From assembly GCA_037127315.1 (NCBI GenBank), contig JBBBDQ010001922.1, forward strand, positions 1,025,001 through 1,089,000: DNA of 64,000 bases, in the 5' to 3' direction. Position numbers and translations under genes: made by a program. Positions 45,495 through 56,855 of the stretch are shown here, in pieces. Source of the stretch: Ascarosepion bandense. Taxonomy: Eukaryota; Mollusca; Cephalopoda; Sepiida; Sepiidae. Numbering within the stretch: the stretch's first letter is position 1; every line of letters begins with the position of its first letter. The notes below the pieces were generated by a model. That model worked only from the letters and a program-made list of their open reading frames with translations, was not told the origin of the DNA and ran no database searches.

Positions 45495-45752
45495 TTTAAC
45501 AATAGGTTAGACCGAGTTCTATAGCTACGTATGTACCCACCAAGAGGGGATAATATGACATTGCTAAACTAAAGTCAAAGGTCAGGGTAGAAGGTTCCAC
45601 TGGCAGGTGAGAAGATTGATATGCCAGATCAGGACAGATAACATTGCAGACCCTTCTTTCAATTTTGTCAAGAATCTTGAGATATACAGCAAGAGAACCA
45701 GACCAGATATTGCAGCAATATTCAGTGCATCTATGGAAGGTAGATTTATAAA
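45495..45752 (-). pseudogene. LINE RT C-terminal fragment
   Basis: Minus strand reads FHRCTEYCCNIWSGSLAVYL, KILDKIERRVCNVI and SSHLPVEPSTLTF. This is the segment upstream of the LVPP/RLATRS region, as in the copy at 59.0-59.2 kb. It is cut off by the 3' tail of another copy at 45753. Confidence 0.7.
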
Positions 45753-46358
45753 TTTTTTTTTTAATTGTTTCACCCCAAGCAAGGTGTTCCATTGCCACTA
45801 TTGCACAGGGTTTACATCGGGGAAGGTGGTGAGAAAGAGTGGTTAGATATAGGAAATGTCAGAAGAAGGGTGATAGATGGGAAAGGATGTAGATGGGAAA
45901 ATTATGTCTGGGAGAATTAATGCGAGTTAGTGAGTTAAGAGGTATCAATTGACCTTACATTTAAACTCCTGGAGATTGTAGCTGTCTTGGAAGCAAGTAT
46001 GTTGAAGGGAATTCCACAGGCGGGAAGTGCAAGAAAAAAAGCTGTTGGAGTAGAAATTACGGTTACATTTTATCAGTTTTACTGTAAAAGTGTCGGACCT
46101 AGTTGCTAATCTAGTATCTCGTGCAAATTCGTACCTAGGGGGCACCAGTGATCTAAGTTCATTGAAGCAGAAGCCGTGAAAATATTTATAGAAGAGGCAC
46201 AGGGAAGCCATGTCACACCGGTGAGAGAGTGACTGCAGGCGGTCTGCCAAGTCGGTATCGATCACATTACAGATTCTCCGTTGTATTTTGTCAAGAAGCC
46301 TGAGGAAAATAGGAGCACCCGAATGGATTCTGACGAGAAAAATTTTCTGGCACGACAC
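45753..46358 (-). mobile_element. LINE 3' end, best-preserved RT C-terminus
   Basis: The minus-strand frame (about 137 codons) reads RLLDKIQRRICNVIDTDLAD, FYKYFHGFCFNELRSLVPPR, ARDTRLATRSDTF, FFSCTSRLWNSLQHTCFQDS and YNLQEFKCKVN, then a 3' UTR and the TTTCACCCCAAGCAAGGTGT tail with a T-run. Typical RT C-terminus of jockey/chicken-repeat-like LINEs; the catalytic RT core is not present. Confidence 0.85.
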
Positions 46359-46821
46359 AGTGAACCAAATTTCTAAGCAGAAGATATAGCAGTTGATTTA
46401 ATGTAGCCTTTCTCTTCATGTCCAGTGGAAAACTCAATTCTAAGAGAAGGCATCTTTTTTGGTGTTAGGTCGTTAGGGACATTTTATTGCCTCCCCAAAA
46501 GACTGTTGTGGCATTTTGTCCGAACTCAAAAATCTTGTTTAAAAACACCTCAGATTAAAAGACCGTGTTGAATGAAAGTTACATCAACTCATTTATAGTT
46601 GTTTAAATACTAATTGAAGTTGTTTGAGCAAAAGTTGATTAAAAAGGTGCGAAAATGTTCAAATTTACCCTGAATCCATCATAAAATATCAGGATATGAA
46701 ATTAGTAAAAACGAAACACTTCAAATACCTCAATATATGAATTAGAACAAATTTAGTATTGGAGAGAAGTAAATAGAATAGGCTGTGCTCCTGGTAGCTT
46801 TACCCAACACTATTTTTTGTT

Positions 46822-47300
46822 TTAATCATTTTTCCCCAAGCAAGGCAGGACCATCACTAGTGAATAGGTGATTACTGTGTGAGAAAAAACTGGGTACAGG
46901 AGTATTGAAGAAAGGACAAAAGATGAACGGGATTCAAGAAGATAGAAGAGGGTGATTGAAGTTGCATTTAAATTTATTTAATCATTTCACCCCAATCAAG
47001 GTGAGAATGCCACTAGTATGCAGGGGATTATATGGAGTGAAAGTGAGAGAAAAGACTGAGTATAGGGAGGATTGAAGAAAGGAAAGAAGATGAACGGGAT
47101 TTAAGTAGATAGAAGATGGCGATTGACATTGCATTTAAATTTATTTAATCATTTCACCCCGTCAAGGTTGGAATGCCACTCATATACAGGAGGGTTACAG
47201 AGAGTGAAATTGAGAGAAAAGATTGAGTATAGGGAGGATTGAGGAAAGGACAAAAGATGAACGGGATTCAAGAAGATGGTGATTGAAGTTGCATTTAAAT
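46822..47300 (-). mobile_element. Three tandem short LINE 3' ends
   Basis: Three head-to-tail units of about 155 bp, each starting (plus strand) with TTTAATCATTTCACCCC and ending GAAGTTGCATTTAAATTT, i.e. only the last 150 bp of the LINE. The units are joined without T-runs between them, unlike independent insertions. Confidence 0.75.
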
Positions 47301-47387
47301 TTTTAATAAAGTGAGGGATCAGTTTTTATATTGATTGTAATGTAGACTTGATCCTCCACTTTATATCCACATTATAATAGTAAAGAA

Positions 47388-48000
47388 AATTTTTTTTATA
47401 ATCATATCGCCCCCAAGCAAGGCATTTTACTGCCACTGTTGTGCAAGGGGTTACATAAGAGGAATGTTATGAGAAACAGTGACAGGTTACAGGGAGTATC
47501 AGAAAGAGGGTATGAGAAGGAAGAGAATACTGATGAGAGTGGGGTGGATGGAGAAAAGAGCATGAGAGAGAGAGGCTGTAAGTTTGTGAGACATGCGATT
47601 GATTTTACATTTGAATTCTTGAAGATTGTAGCTGTTGGGGAAGCAAGTAAGCAGAAGGGAATTCCACAGGCAGGAAGTGCGAAAAAAGAAGCTGTTGGAG
47701 TAGAATTTGCGTTTACAATTTATCAGTTTCATTTTAAAAGGGTGGGATCTAGTTGCTAATCTTGTGGCTCGAGGAAATTCATATATAGGGGGTACTAGTG
47801 AGCTAAGTTCATCTGAGCAGAAGTTGTGAAAGTATTTGTAGAAGAAATACAGAAAAGCCACACTGCGTTAGTGAGAAAGCAACTGTACCCTAGCTGCCAA
47901 GTTGGAATCGATCACATTACAGATTCTCCATTAGATTTTGTCAAAGACACCTAAGTAGATAGCAGGAGCACTCGACCAGACACAGCAGCAGTATTCGATA
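47388..48000 (-). mobile_element. LINE 3' end with RT C-terminus
   Basis: Minus strand reads FLYFFYKYFHNFCSDELSSL, VPPIYEFPRATRLATRSHPF and YNLQEFKCKINR, then the 3' UTR and tail at 47388-47430. The upstream end (to about 48000) still shows the LDKI...ICNVI region with stops. Confidence 0.8.
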
Positions 48001-48077
48001 CATGGGTGTTGTGTACTTTGAACTGAAAAATAATAATACCAGGCTTTTTTATGTTCGATATCAGTGTATATGTAATC

Positions 48078-48200
48078 TGATGTAGTCATGTGGCCAAGTA
48101 TTTAGCATCCTGACCATGGGACCTAGGTTCAAATCTGACTATGGTTGATTAGTCAAAGTAGTGACATTTTGATAATACCAACCTAGGTAAGATGATCCCA
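48078..48200 (+). mobile_element. Another tRNA-derived SINE
   Basis: TGTAGTCATGTGGCCAAGTA is A-box-like and CTAGGTTCAAATCTGAC is a good B box at tRNA spacing. It differs from families A and B. The downstream limit is uncertain. Confidence 0.5.
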
Positions 48201-48552
48201 GGATGCGTTACTTTTGTGAAGTGTTAGAAAAGTATACTGCAGACTTACCTAAAGTTGTGTTGGTGAAACTGTTTGGAAGTCATTTATGATTGTGTTAGCT
48301 TAAAATTACAGGTCATCATGATAAAGTCTTTGTGCATACTGGACATTTCAAACTATTTATCAGGCCAATTTATCTATTCTCTCTTTCTCTCCCAGAAACT
48401 GTAACTAAGGTTTACCAAGCAAGACTGAAGTATAAATCACAGGTTGGTTCTGTGGGTGTTGAAGAAACACATATTTGCCTGAGTAGGTGTAGCTAGTCTC
48501 CCTAGAAGACAGGCATAATCAGAACTGAGTAGGCAGCCATTATATATAACTT

Positions 48553-49272
48553 GCAGTATAGCCTGGCATTGCTCGGGTGTAATGAAAGCTTTAAAACTAA
48601 TCCATGGTCCTGGAGCTCAGACTCATTGGACATTGGCACGAAAGACTAAAACGCAATAGTTGTTTCCAGTTAAAGCGAAACTGTAGACTGAAAGAAAAAT
48701 GAATGGATGTAAGTCAAATTTTGATTTCCTGGTATTGATATCAAATAAATTTTTTTCATTGTAAACTGAATTTTGAAGGCTAAATAAGTTCTCTGAGTAA
48801 ATGGTATCATGGCTGAGACTAAGAACTACAAAAATATCTACTTAGAGCCAAACCCGAAGCAAAAACTAAAATCAAAGGGCTGAAAAAAATACAGACATAC
48901 AGGCAGAAAAACACACACACACAAACATCTTGCCTTTTATATATATATATATATATATAATCGATTTTTGGCACTATTGTAAGAACTGCAACCATGAAAC
49001 TTCTGACTATTGTTTTTTATGTCTTTGTCTATGAGTGTATCAAATTTGATTAAAATTGAACCACTCCTTCTATAACCCAATTTTTTGGATTATCGATTTT
49101 CGATATTTATCGGGGGGACCTTGACACAAAACCTAGCTAAGAACACTCACAGACACTTATAGTACAACTGTGTAAATTTTCAAGAAAATTGGTTCAGCCG
49201 TTTCAGAGTCTATAGGTAATGGACACACACACAGACACACACACAAAATTCTATTTATAAATAAGTTTAGAT
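48553..49272 (+). mobile_element. Two-module repeat X, copy 4 (complete)
   Basis: Module 1 from TGCAGTATAGCCTGGCATTG to CAAACATCTTGCCTTTTATA, an AT run (48936-48959), then module 2 from ATCGATTTTTGGCACTATTG to TATAAATAAGTTTAGAT. Same layout as copy 2 in opposite orientation. Confidence 0.65.
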
Positions 49273-49773
49273 TTAGATTAGATTTAGATCTAAGTGTCTA
49301 TAAATATTTTATTTAAAATAAAAAAAGCAAAGTAAAAGAAATGTTTATTAAAAAACTGCCTGAACAAAAGCAATAAAATCCAGAGTAATTTTTTTTTTTT
49401 TTTTAGTTTAGGTATGAGGTTCAGTTTTACTTTTGTTGACAATTTTTGAGTGTTTGATTCAAGATAAGTCTTGTTCTTTCAACTCTCCTTCCTTATCCTA
49501 CTGAGCTTATCAATGAAATTAATAAACACTCACTTTCTTTTTCTTTACTCTATCCCTCTCTGCAAAGGTTACAGCATGACTCGATGCCCTCCCCTCTACA
49601 TTCGTTTATTGCTTGTGCTTTCTATCTCTACAAAGCTTACAGGTGCATTTTTTTGTTTATTTGCTACATCTCTGACTTTGCCGTTTTATTACAATCAAAA
49701 GACAAGTCAACAATCACCACTAAAATTCAAAGTTTAATCTATAATCAATTTTTAATAGAATTTGTAATATTTT

Positions 49774-49777
<4 letters not shown>

Positions 49778-49814
<37 letters not shown>
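49778..49814. repeat. (AT)n microsatellite
   Basis: About 18 AT units. Confidence 0.95.
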
Positions 49815-49819
<5 letters not shown>

Positions 49820-50404
49820 TTTATAGAAAAAAGTGATTTTCTAAATTCCAAATTAAGGTTAAATATACAAAATTAGATTAATTATAAAAACTGTGTTTAA
49901 ATACAAAAATATTCTATAGTTGTACAAATGAACATTACAGATAGGTCCAATCCCATCCCGCCCCACTTTTTACACTTCCCTACTCTCCCCCTCTAATAAA
50001 CCCAAAGAATAAAGTCTAGCTATGAGGCTATAAACTTATACACCATCTTCTAATGTTAAATCTGTCTACAAAATTCCTGACACTTTCATTAATCAACTAT
50101 TTTCCCTACTGACCCCACTTTTTTCAAAATTCTAACGGACAATTTACAAAACTTATTCCCTTATCACTAAACCCCACCAACATCCCACACACAACACGCC
50201 AAATATAAGAAAAGAGGCTTTCCATTTCTTTCCACACCACCTGATGAGACATTGTAATTTCAATGTCAAAACAAAATGTACACTTTGTAGTGGATAAAAA
50301 AAAAATTGTACATTTTCTAAAATATAATATATATATATAGCATGTGTGTGTTAAAAATTTTTTGTATTTATAGAAAAGGGGTACTCAGTATGAGAGTGTT
50401 TGCA

Positions 50405-50490
50405 GATATAGACAGTGTGGACATATTTCTGGCCAATTGAATTCAAAGATGACATATAGTGTTGAATTCTATGTCCACACTGCTTATATC
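50405..50490. repeat. Short inverted repeat, 21-bp arms
   Basis: GATATAGACAGTGTGGACAT at 50405 pairs with TATGTCCACACTGCTTATAT at 50470 across a 44-bp loop, directly before the RTE-like fragment. Confidence 0.7.
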
Positions 50491-50493
50491 AAT

Positions 50494-50955
50494 CTAGAGA
50501 GAGATTGCTATGTGATGTCAGTTCTTCAATACGGCACTGAATGCTGGACAATATCATTGAAGATGAGGAAAAAACTTGCAGCAGCGGAAATGTTGTTTTA
50601 CAGAAGGATGCTGCGGATATCATGGACCGAAAAAGTGAGCAATGATGAGGTTTTGGAAAGAATGGCAACAAAAAGAAAACTAATAGTGAGCATAAGGAAA
50701 AGACAACTGAAGTTTCTGGGACATGCAATGAGAAAGGAGGGCTTGGAGAACCTGATACTGACAGGCCAGATAGAGGGAAAAAGAGACAGAAGACAGCGGA
50801 TAACATATTTGAAGGGCCTGATCAGGTGGATGACAGAACAGGGGTTGCGTGGAGTAACAGAAGAAAACATATTAAGACCCACCAGTGATAGGGAGACGTG
50901 GAAAGCCATGATCGCCTATGTCCTGAACGGACAAGGCACATAGAAGAAGAAGATA
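50494..50955 (+). pseudogene. RTE-like LINE C-terminal coding fragment (open)
   Basis: A clean open frame reads LERDCYVMSVLQYGTECWTI, RKKLAAAEMLFYRRMLRISW, RKRQLKFLGHAMRKEGLENL, ILTGQIEGKRDRRQRITYLK and RETWKAMIAYVLNGQGT, ending in a stop and an AGAAGAAGA tail. This is the region after the RT core in RTE-like elements that many annotation sets call endonuclease-reverse transcriptase. The RT catalytic motifs are absent (5' truncation), so it is inactive. Confidence 0.85.
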
Positions 50956-50956
50956 T

Positions 50957-52345
50957 CCAGGGTGCGATGGATAAATTGTCACCATTTCATATTTTTAATT
51001 TTACGCATTTGCATTGTTTGCTTTTGATTTTCTTGACTGCACAGTATAGTAGGGTCAGTTGGGTGCCAACTGTAAGAATAAGAGCACTATGGCACAATTC
51101 ACTCCACCAGAAATTTGAAAATGGCCTGCTGTATTTCTTGGAATTTACACCAGAAGTTCCAATACAAACATTTCAGAGTGTTTGAGGATCAATGTAAGTG
51201 CAGTGCAGAGGATTCAGAAAGAGTTGGATGAGTCTAATGGTGATTATGAATGTGCATGTTATGATCACTGGTGATGGCAATACTATGCCTCTATTCATCT
51301 TCCCGCAGGGCCTTTGACTCAACACAGAGTCCTACATCAAGTGCCTTGAGGAAGTAGTACTGCTCTGAGTCAAGATGGTGGCTGCAGGAAGACCCTATGT
51401 CTGACAAATGGACTCTGCACCATGCCCCACAAACAGGAGAACCCAGTCATGGCTATCAGATATCACCCCTTACATCTGCCCACTTAATTCCCCAGGATGC
51501 AACCTGTGTGGGGCACAGTTAAGCGAGAGACCAATAAAATTCTTTGTAGCACTAAAGATGAACTGAAAACAAAGATTATGACAGCGTTCACCAACTTAAA
51601 CAAAGAGACTGTACAAGAGAGATGCAGGAAATTGTATGGAGGTCATGGTTGAAGCCAATGGCAATTTTGTTGAATTAATTTACTCTTTAGTATTTCAAGA
51701 TATTTTTGTGTAATTTGGGGAAATTTGTCTTTTAAAATGTGCTTTGTGGTGCAGTGAATATCGACTCGGAACGACAAATTGGGGATCTGAGTTCAAACTC
51801 TAATTGAATTCATGGCATTCACTTATGCACAAATACCATTGGGAAAGGCATTAATCTGTCTCTTTCCTCCACTTATGGGTGAAATAATAGAACAGATTGT
51901 GTTCTATGCTGTTGGCTGGCAACCAATCTCCCGCAGAAAACAATGGCAACCTACTGCGGGATAATTTTCTACCCAGTCAGTCATGTCTCAAAAGGGACAT
52001 GATTGCCCAAAGCATGTATTGGGTATGGCACTTAACTGACTGACTGAATATAATAGTTGGAAACAGGATTAAGGCTTCTACTGGGCATAAAATGGGGGAT
52101 TAGTTTTATATTGCTATGAAGCAATAGACTGATCTCCCACTAATTACTACTTAATAATATAATACATATCATCCCCCCTCTAGCTATGAGTCAAATAACA
52201 GGACAGATTGGGTTTTATAGCCTTGGCTGGCAACTAGTCTGTGATAATCTTCTGCCAATGTCAGTCATGTCTCTTTGGAGACATGATCGCCCAAAGCATG
52301 TATTATGTATGGCACTTAACTGACAATTTATCCATCTCAACCTGT
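50957..52345 (+). mobile_element. Tc1/mariner copy interrupted by SINE-A array
   Basis: Left TIR AGGGTGCGATGGATAAATTG; the right TIR partner GACAATTTATCCATCTCAAC lies at 52321-52343, beyond the SINE insertion. Broken coding includes FQSV, MPLFIFPQGL, TESYIKCLEEVVLL, MDSAPCPTNRRTQSWLS and MVEANGNFVE. Sister of the copies at 27 and 42 kb; it keeps more of the N-terminal half than the 42-kb copy. Confidence 0.8.
51733..52320 (+). mobile_element. SINE-A dimer inside the Tc1/mariner copy
   Basis: Full unit (head GTGCTTTGTGGTGCAGTGAA, 51733-52050), linker with ACTGGGCATAAAATGGGGGA, then a headless tail unit (52150-52320). Same layout as 14757-15372 on the other strand. Confidence 0.8.
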
Positions 52346-53378
52346 ATATTATATGCACTAATAATTATTTTTAGTAAATATTTTAGCTCTTGTCACTATT
52401 TTAATACCATCAGCACTCACTGTGCAATATTTTGGACAAAATGTAGTGATCAAAACAGCAATGATGTGCATATTAGTTTAAACCTCCATTATCTATCTGT
52501 GTCTTCAAATAATGATAATATTTCAAATCACTGTTTGGTTTAGGGCACAGGTTAGAGTAATGGTGGTATCAAGACAACAGCCTCTAATAAGAGAACTGTT
52601 TTTTTTTTAGGTGGGTGGGGAGGTTAATAAATGCTAATAAAACTTGTTAAGGTTTTATTTTCATGTTATCTAATAAGTTTTTATATTTTTATTCTGCCAT
52701 AATTACTATTATTACAGTTGCTATGCTCACGTTTCTCACATTAATAAGTTTTGGAACTATTTGCCAATTCTTTCGATTTCACATAGAAGTAGCCATCATA
52801 AATAATCTTCCGTTTGACACATTTGCTTTAGGTGAACTCCATGATGGAGTGACTGAAAAAGTTTGGTTAGTTGTAAATGTATTGTGATCACTTCAAGCAC
52901 TGAATTTAGACTAGTCATTGGCTTGTTGCTACTCCCGAAACCTGCCAGTTTGTCAGATCAGGATAATCCCATAAACTTCGAGATAGCTTCTAGAAATTTA
53001 TCTTTGTTATTGAAGGAAAAGAAAAACTTTAAAATAATTTGCCCTTTTCATTCTCTGAAAGGCAGTTGACGCACAACCGGCAATGTAGGCCTTGCACTGT
53101 CCTAACAACATAGTTATCTTCTTGGACAAACAGATGAAAGCCTATGAAATGTAAGGCATAATGTTTAAGACCAGCTTGTCTGCAGTAGTTGTTGGAAAGA
53201 AATCAGTTTTGGTAACTAATTGTACCAAGGACTCCACACCAGAGTTTATGTCTGCTTTTTCAAAATTGTTTGGTTAGGTTAGTCTGATTGACTTGATGAT
53301 ATTATTAACCCTAAAGTTATTTAGTATGGAATGTCACATTTATAAGATAAAAATCACAAAAAGGTAGAGAGATATGCA

Positions 53379-53953
53379 GTTTACACTAGAGTCAAAAAAG
53401 TAGAGTTAGGTCTCGCTGGCACTAGAGTTGAAATGGTACATAGTAATCCAGTTTGCACTAGAATCAAAAAAGTAGAAAGGGGACTAGCTTGCAATAAAGT
53501 CGAAATGCTAGAGAGTGGTCCAGCTTGCACTAAAGTCGAAATGCTAGAGAGTGGTCCAGCTTGCACTAAAGTCGAAATGCTAGAGAGTGGTCCAGCTTGC
53601 ACTAAAGTCGAAATGCTAGAGAGTGGTCCAGCTTGCACTAAAGTCGAAATGCTAGAGAGTGGTCCAGCTTGCACTAAAGTCGAAATGCTAGAGAGTGGTC
53701 CAGCTTGCACTAAAGTCGAAATGCTAGAGAGTGGTCCAGCTTGCACTAAAGTCGAAATGCTAGAGAGTGGTCCAGCTTGCACTAAAGTCGAAATGCTAGA
53801 GAGTGGTCCAGCTTGCACTAAAGTCGAAATGCTAGAGAGTGGTCCAGCTTGCACTAAAGTCGAAATGCTAGAGAGTGGTCCAGCTTGCACTAAAGTCGAA
53901 ATGCTAGAGAGTGGTCCAGCTTGCACTAGAGTGGAAATGGTAGATAAGTGTTA
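53379..53953. repeat. 36-bp minisatellite open on both strands
   Basis: Twelve essentially identical 36-bp units (53499-53930) flanked by three or four diverged units on the left and one on the right. The unit length is divisible by three, so the plus frame encodes VEMLESGPACTK repeats (173 codons in all) and the minus frame STLVQAGPLSSI repeats (181 codons). No splice or start context, no non-repeat domain. Homogeneity of the core suggests recent unit turnover. Confidence 0.9.
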
Positions 53954-55959
53954 AGTTTACACTAGTGTTAAATAGATAAACACATACCCATTTTATATCA
54001 GAGTATTCACCCAGAAGGGCTCTTTTGTGCAAGGGATGACATTACTCCTCTTCAGCAGGAGAAAAGCTTGTATTCTAAGTCCCTGTGACAGGGCTACTAT
54101 ATTTTAAAATGGCCACAAGGTAGCAAAAATTTCAAATTCTGTTTTCTTAACTTAACTGTCCAAGCCTAGTATGTGTTGCTTTTAACACATAGCTGAAGAT
54201 GGTGATTTCATGTCTTTTCCACAGCATTAGCCTGAAGGAAACCAACAGACTTGTTTAGAATTTGAACTCTTTCCAAATTCCATTTTCTGTGGATGAATTA
54301 TGCTTTTTGAAGAGACATTCTGCATTTTACTACTGATGTCACAAAATAATTGTCACATTTAATGTATGGACTATATCTTTAATTAGTATCACTATTATGG
54401 GACAGCAGTGACAAATTTTTAATCCTTATACAGACCTTTAAGTTACTTACTCTCTCTCAAGCACACACACACACACACATGAAAAGCAAAACTTCAAAAT
54501 CCTTATTCTTCCCCCCACCCTCTCAGTGGCTGCTCAGAATTGCTTTCAAGATGCCATGCCTTTTAGAAAGTTCCTAAAATTCTTGCAATTTATTAGAACG
54601 CTTTACTGCCATCTTTTTTTGTTGTTTTCATGTTTACTTTGGCTTTACAACCTTAAATTGATCTGTATCCGACCCTGTGAAAAGCCATTTGTTGATGTTT
54701 TATTTTTGTTGTTTTAATCTACAAAATACACACACAAAGGTTTTGCAATGTCAACCAAATGCATTGTTCACCACAATTTGCTTTACTTGTAGAAGTGCTA
54801 ATTAATTTGTTTTATGTAAATGAATTTATTAATTTATAATAATTGCTAATTGCTTTTTTTTATCTTTTGAAATATCTACGTTTTCTATTTCTTGAAAAAA
54901 AAATAGTTGATTGGTTTTTAAACACCTGTGGCTAATTCCAACAACAACAGAATTATTAGAGTTGTCATTTTTTTTTGTTTTAAATATCATTTGATTTACA
55001 GAACTCCCTCTGTCTATAATAGTTGTTACAATCAGTGGATGAAAAATATATTCAATTACAACAATTATAAGAGACAGAAGAAGCATATTATTATTTTCAA
55101 TAATAATTGTTCCGTTTCTTTATACATTTCATACACTGAATCTGACAACCATTAAGGCACAAAGGCAGTATGATGTTATTTATTTAATACTACGTCTGTC
55201 CCATAATAGTTGCTTTATTTTTTATGCATTTGATGCACTAAATGTGCAACTACTGTAGGATAGGGGCAGTGCAATGTTATTTACATGATACTACATTTGT
55301 CCCATAATAATTACTTCATTTGTCTATATATTTCATACACTAAATGTACGACTATTTTGGGACAGAGGTAATATTATTTATTCCATATTATCTTTATCAA
55401 ATAAATTTTAATATGTAAAATTTTATTTTGTATTTTATTTCCAAAACATTTATTTTTTAATATTTTTTCCAATTTGTTTTTCAAATTTTTTTTCAAAACA
55501 ATGTCTGTTGTTCAACAGAAGATAGAAATAAGCGTAAATTACTAAAACGGTTTTATTCATTTAGTTTCTTTTAAAATTTCTTTTCAATGATTGATTTCAT
55601 GAATGACAGTGTATGCCATTGACCATTTAAATGGTTGGATATTAAACACAAATATTGGGTTGTCCAGAAAGTTTGTGCTGATTTTTAAGAGAAATTAAAA
55701 AGCCCCAAAAATTATGCCATTAAATATTTATTCAACTAAATATGAACCATTTTGTTGCACATTGTTTCTCCATTTTTCTGTCAACTAAAATTTGTAACAT
55801 TGAGATTATTTAACGAGGAGATGAATAAATGAAAATCTGAGGGAGCAAAGTCTGGTGAATACGATGGGTGGGATAACACATTCGAGCCAAGCTACAACAG
55901 TATTTGCCAGGTTGCCAAAGAAATGTGAGGTCTGGCAATATCCTGATAGAAAACAACAC

Positions 55960-56455
55960 TTTTGCTGTTACTTTCTCACCTGTGCAATATGACTTCCCTG
56001 TGTTTCTTCTACAAAATCTTTCATGGCTTCTGATCTGATGAACTTAGCTCACTGGTGCCCCCTATATATGAATTCACTCGAGCAATAAGATTAGTAACTA
56101 GGTCCCACCCTTTTACTGTGAAACCAATAAATAGTAAACGCAAATTTTACTCCAGCAGCTTCTTTTCTCGCACTTCTTGCCTGTGGAATTCCCTTCCATT
56201 TACTTGCTTCCCTGACCAATAAAATCTCCAAGAATTTAAATGTAAAGTCAATAGTCATCTACCTCACTAACTTGCATCCTCTCTCTCTCATGCTCCTTTC
56301 TCCATCCACTCCACTCTCATCAGTTTTCTCATCCTTCTCTTACCCACTTCCCTATAACCTGTCACCCTTTCTCATAACTTTCCTCCTATGTAACCCCCAG
56401 CACACCAGTGACAGGAAACTGCCTTGCTTGGGGTGATATGATTATTTAAAAAAAA
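55960..56455 (+). mobile_element. LINE 3' end inserted in mariner copy 2
   Basis: Carries TTAGCTCACTGGTGCCCCCT, TTAGTAACTAGGTCCCACCC, CCTGTGGAATTCCCTTCCAT and tail GCCTTGCTTGGGGTGATATG with an A-run. Mariner codons break off on one side (VVFYQD...) and resume on the other (...EKYCLQLDEIK). Confidence 0.8.
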
Positions 56456-56855
56456 ACATTTCTAGGCATTTTTCTTGAATTGCTGGCTTTATTTCATCCA
56501 ACTGCAAGCAGTACTTTTCAGAATCAATTGACTGGTTCTTTGGTAGAAGTTTATCAAACAGAATATCTTTCCAATTCCCCCCAGATGCACAAAATGGCTT
56601 CCTTAGGCTAAAAACTTGCCTTTGGGGTTGCTAAAGTTGGCATATGTTGCTTACTTCAGGATCTTTTTTGCTGAACATTGTTGTAAACAATTCATTTATC
56701 ATCACCTGTCTTGATTTCCTTACAAAAGGGTGCATCGTCATTGTACTTATACAGCAAACTACAGATAGAAACCTGATCAAAAAAGTTCTTCTCACTCAGA
56801 TCATGTGGTGACCAAACATTGTAGCAATTTGAGTACCCAAGTTCACTAAGTACAA

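Noticed and set aside
50489..50909. Minus-strand frames over the RTE-like fragment
   Set aside because: Antisense shadows of the plus-strand RTE C-terminus; the equivalent plus-strand frame at 60622-60936 is the shadow of the minus-strand copy.
53379..53953. CRISPR-like array
   Set aside because: Units are contiguous with no unique spacers; it is a minisatellite.
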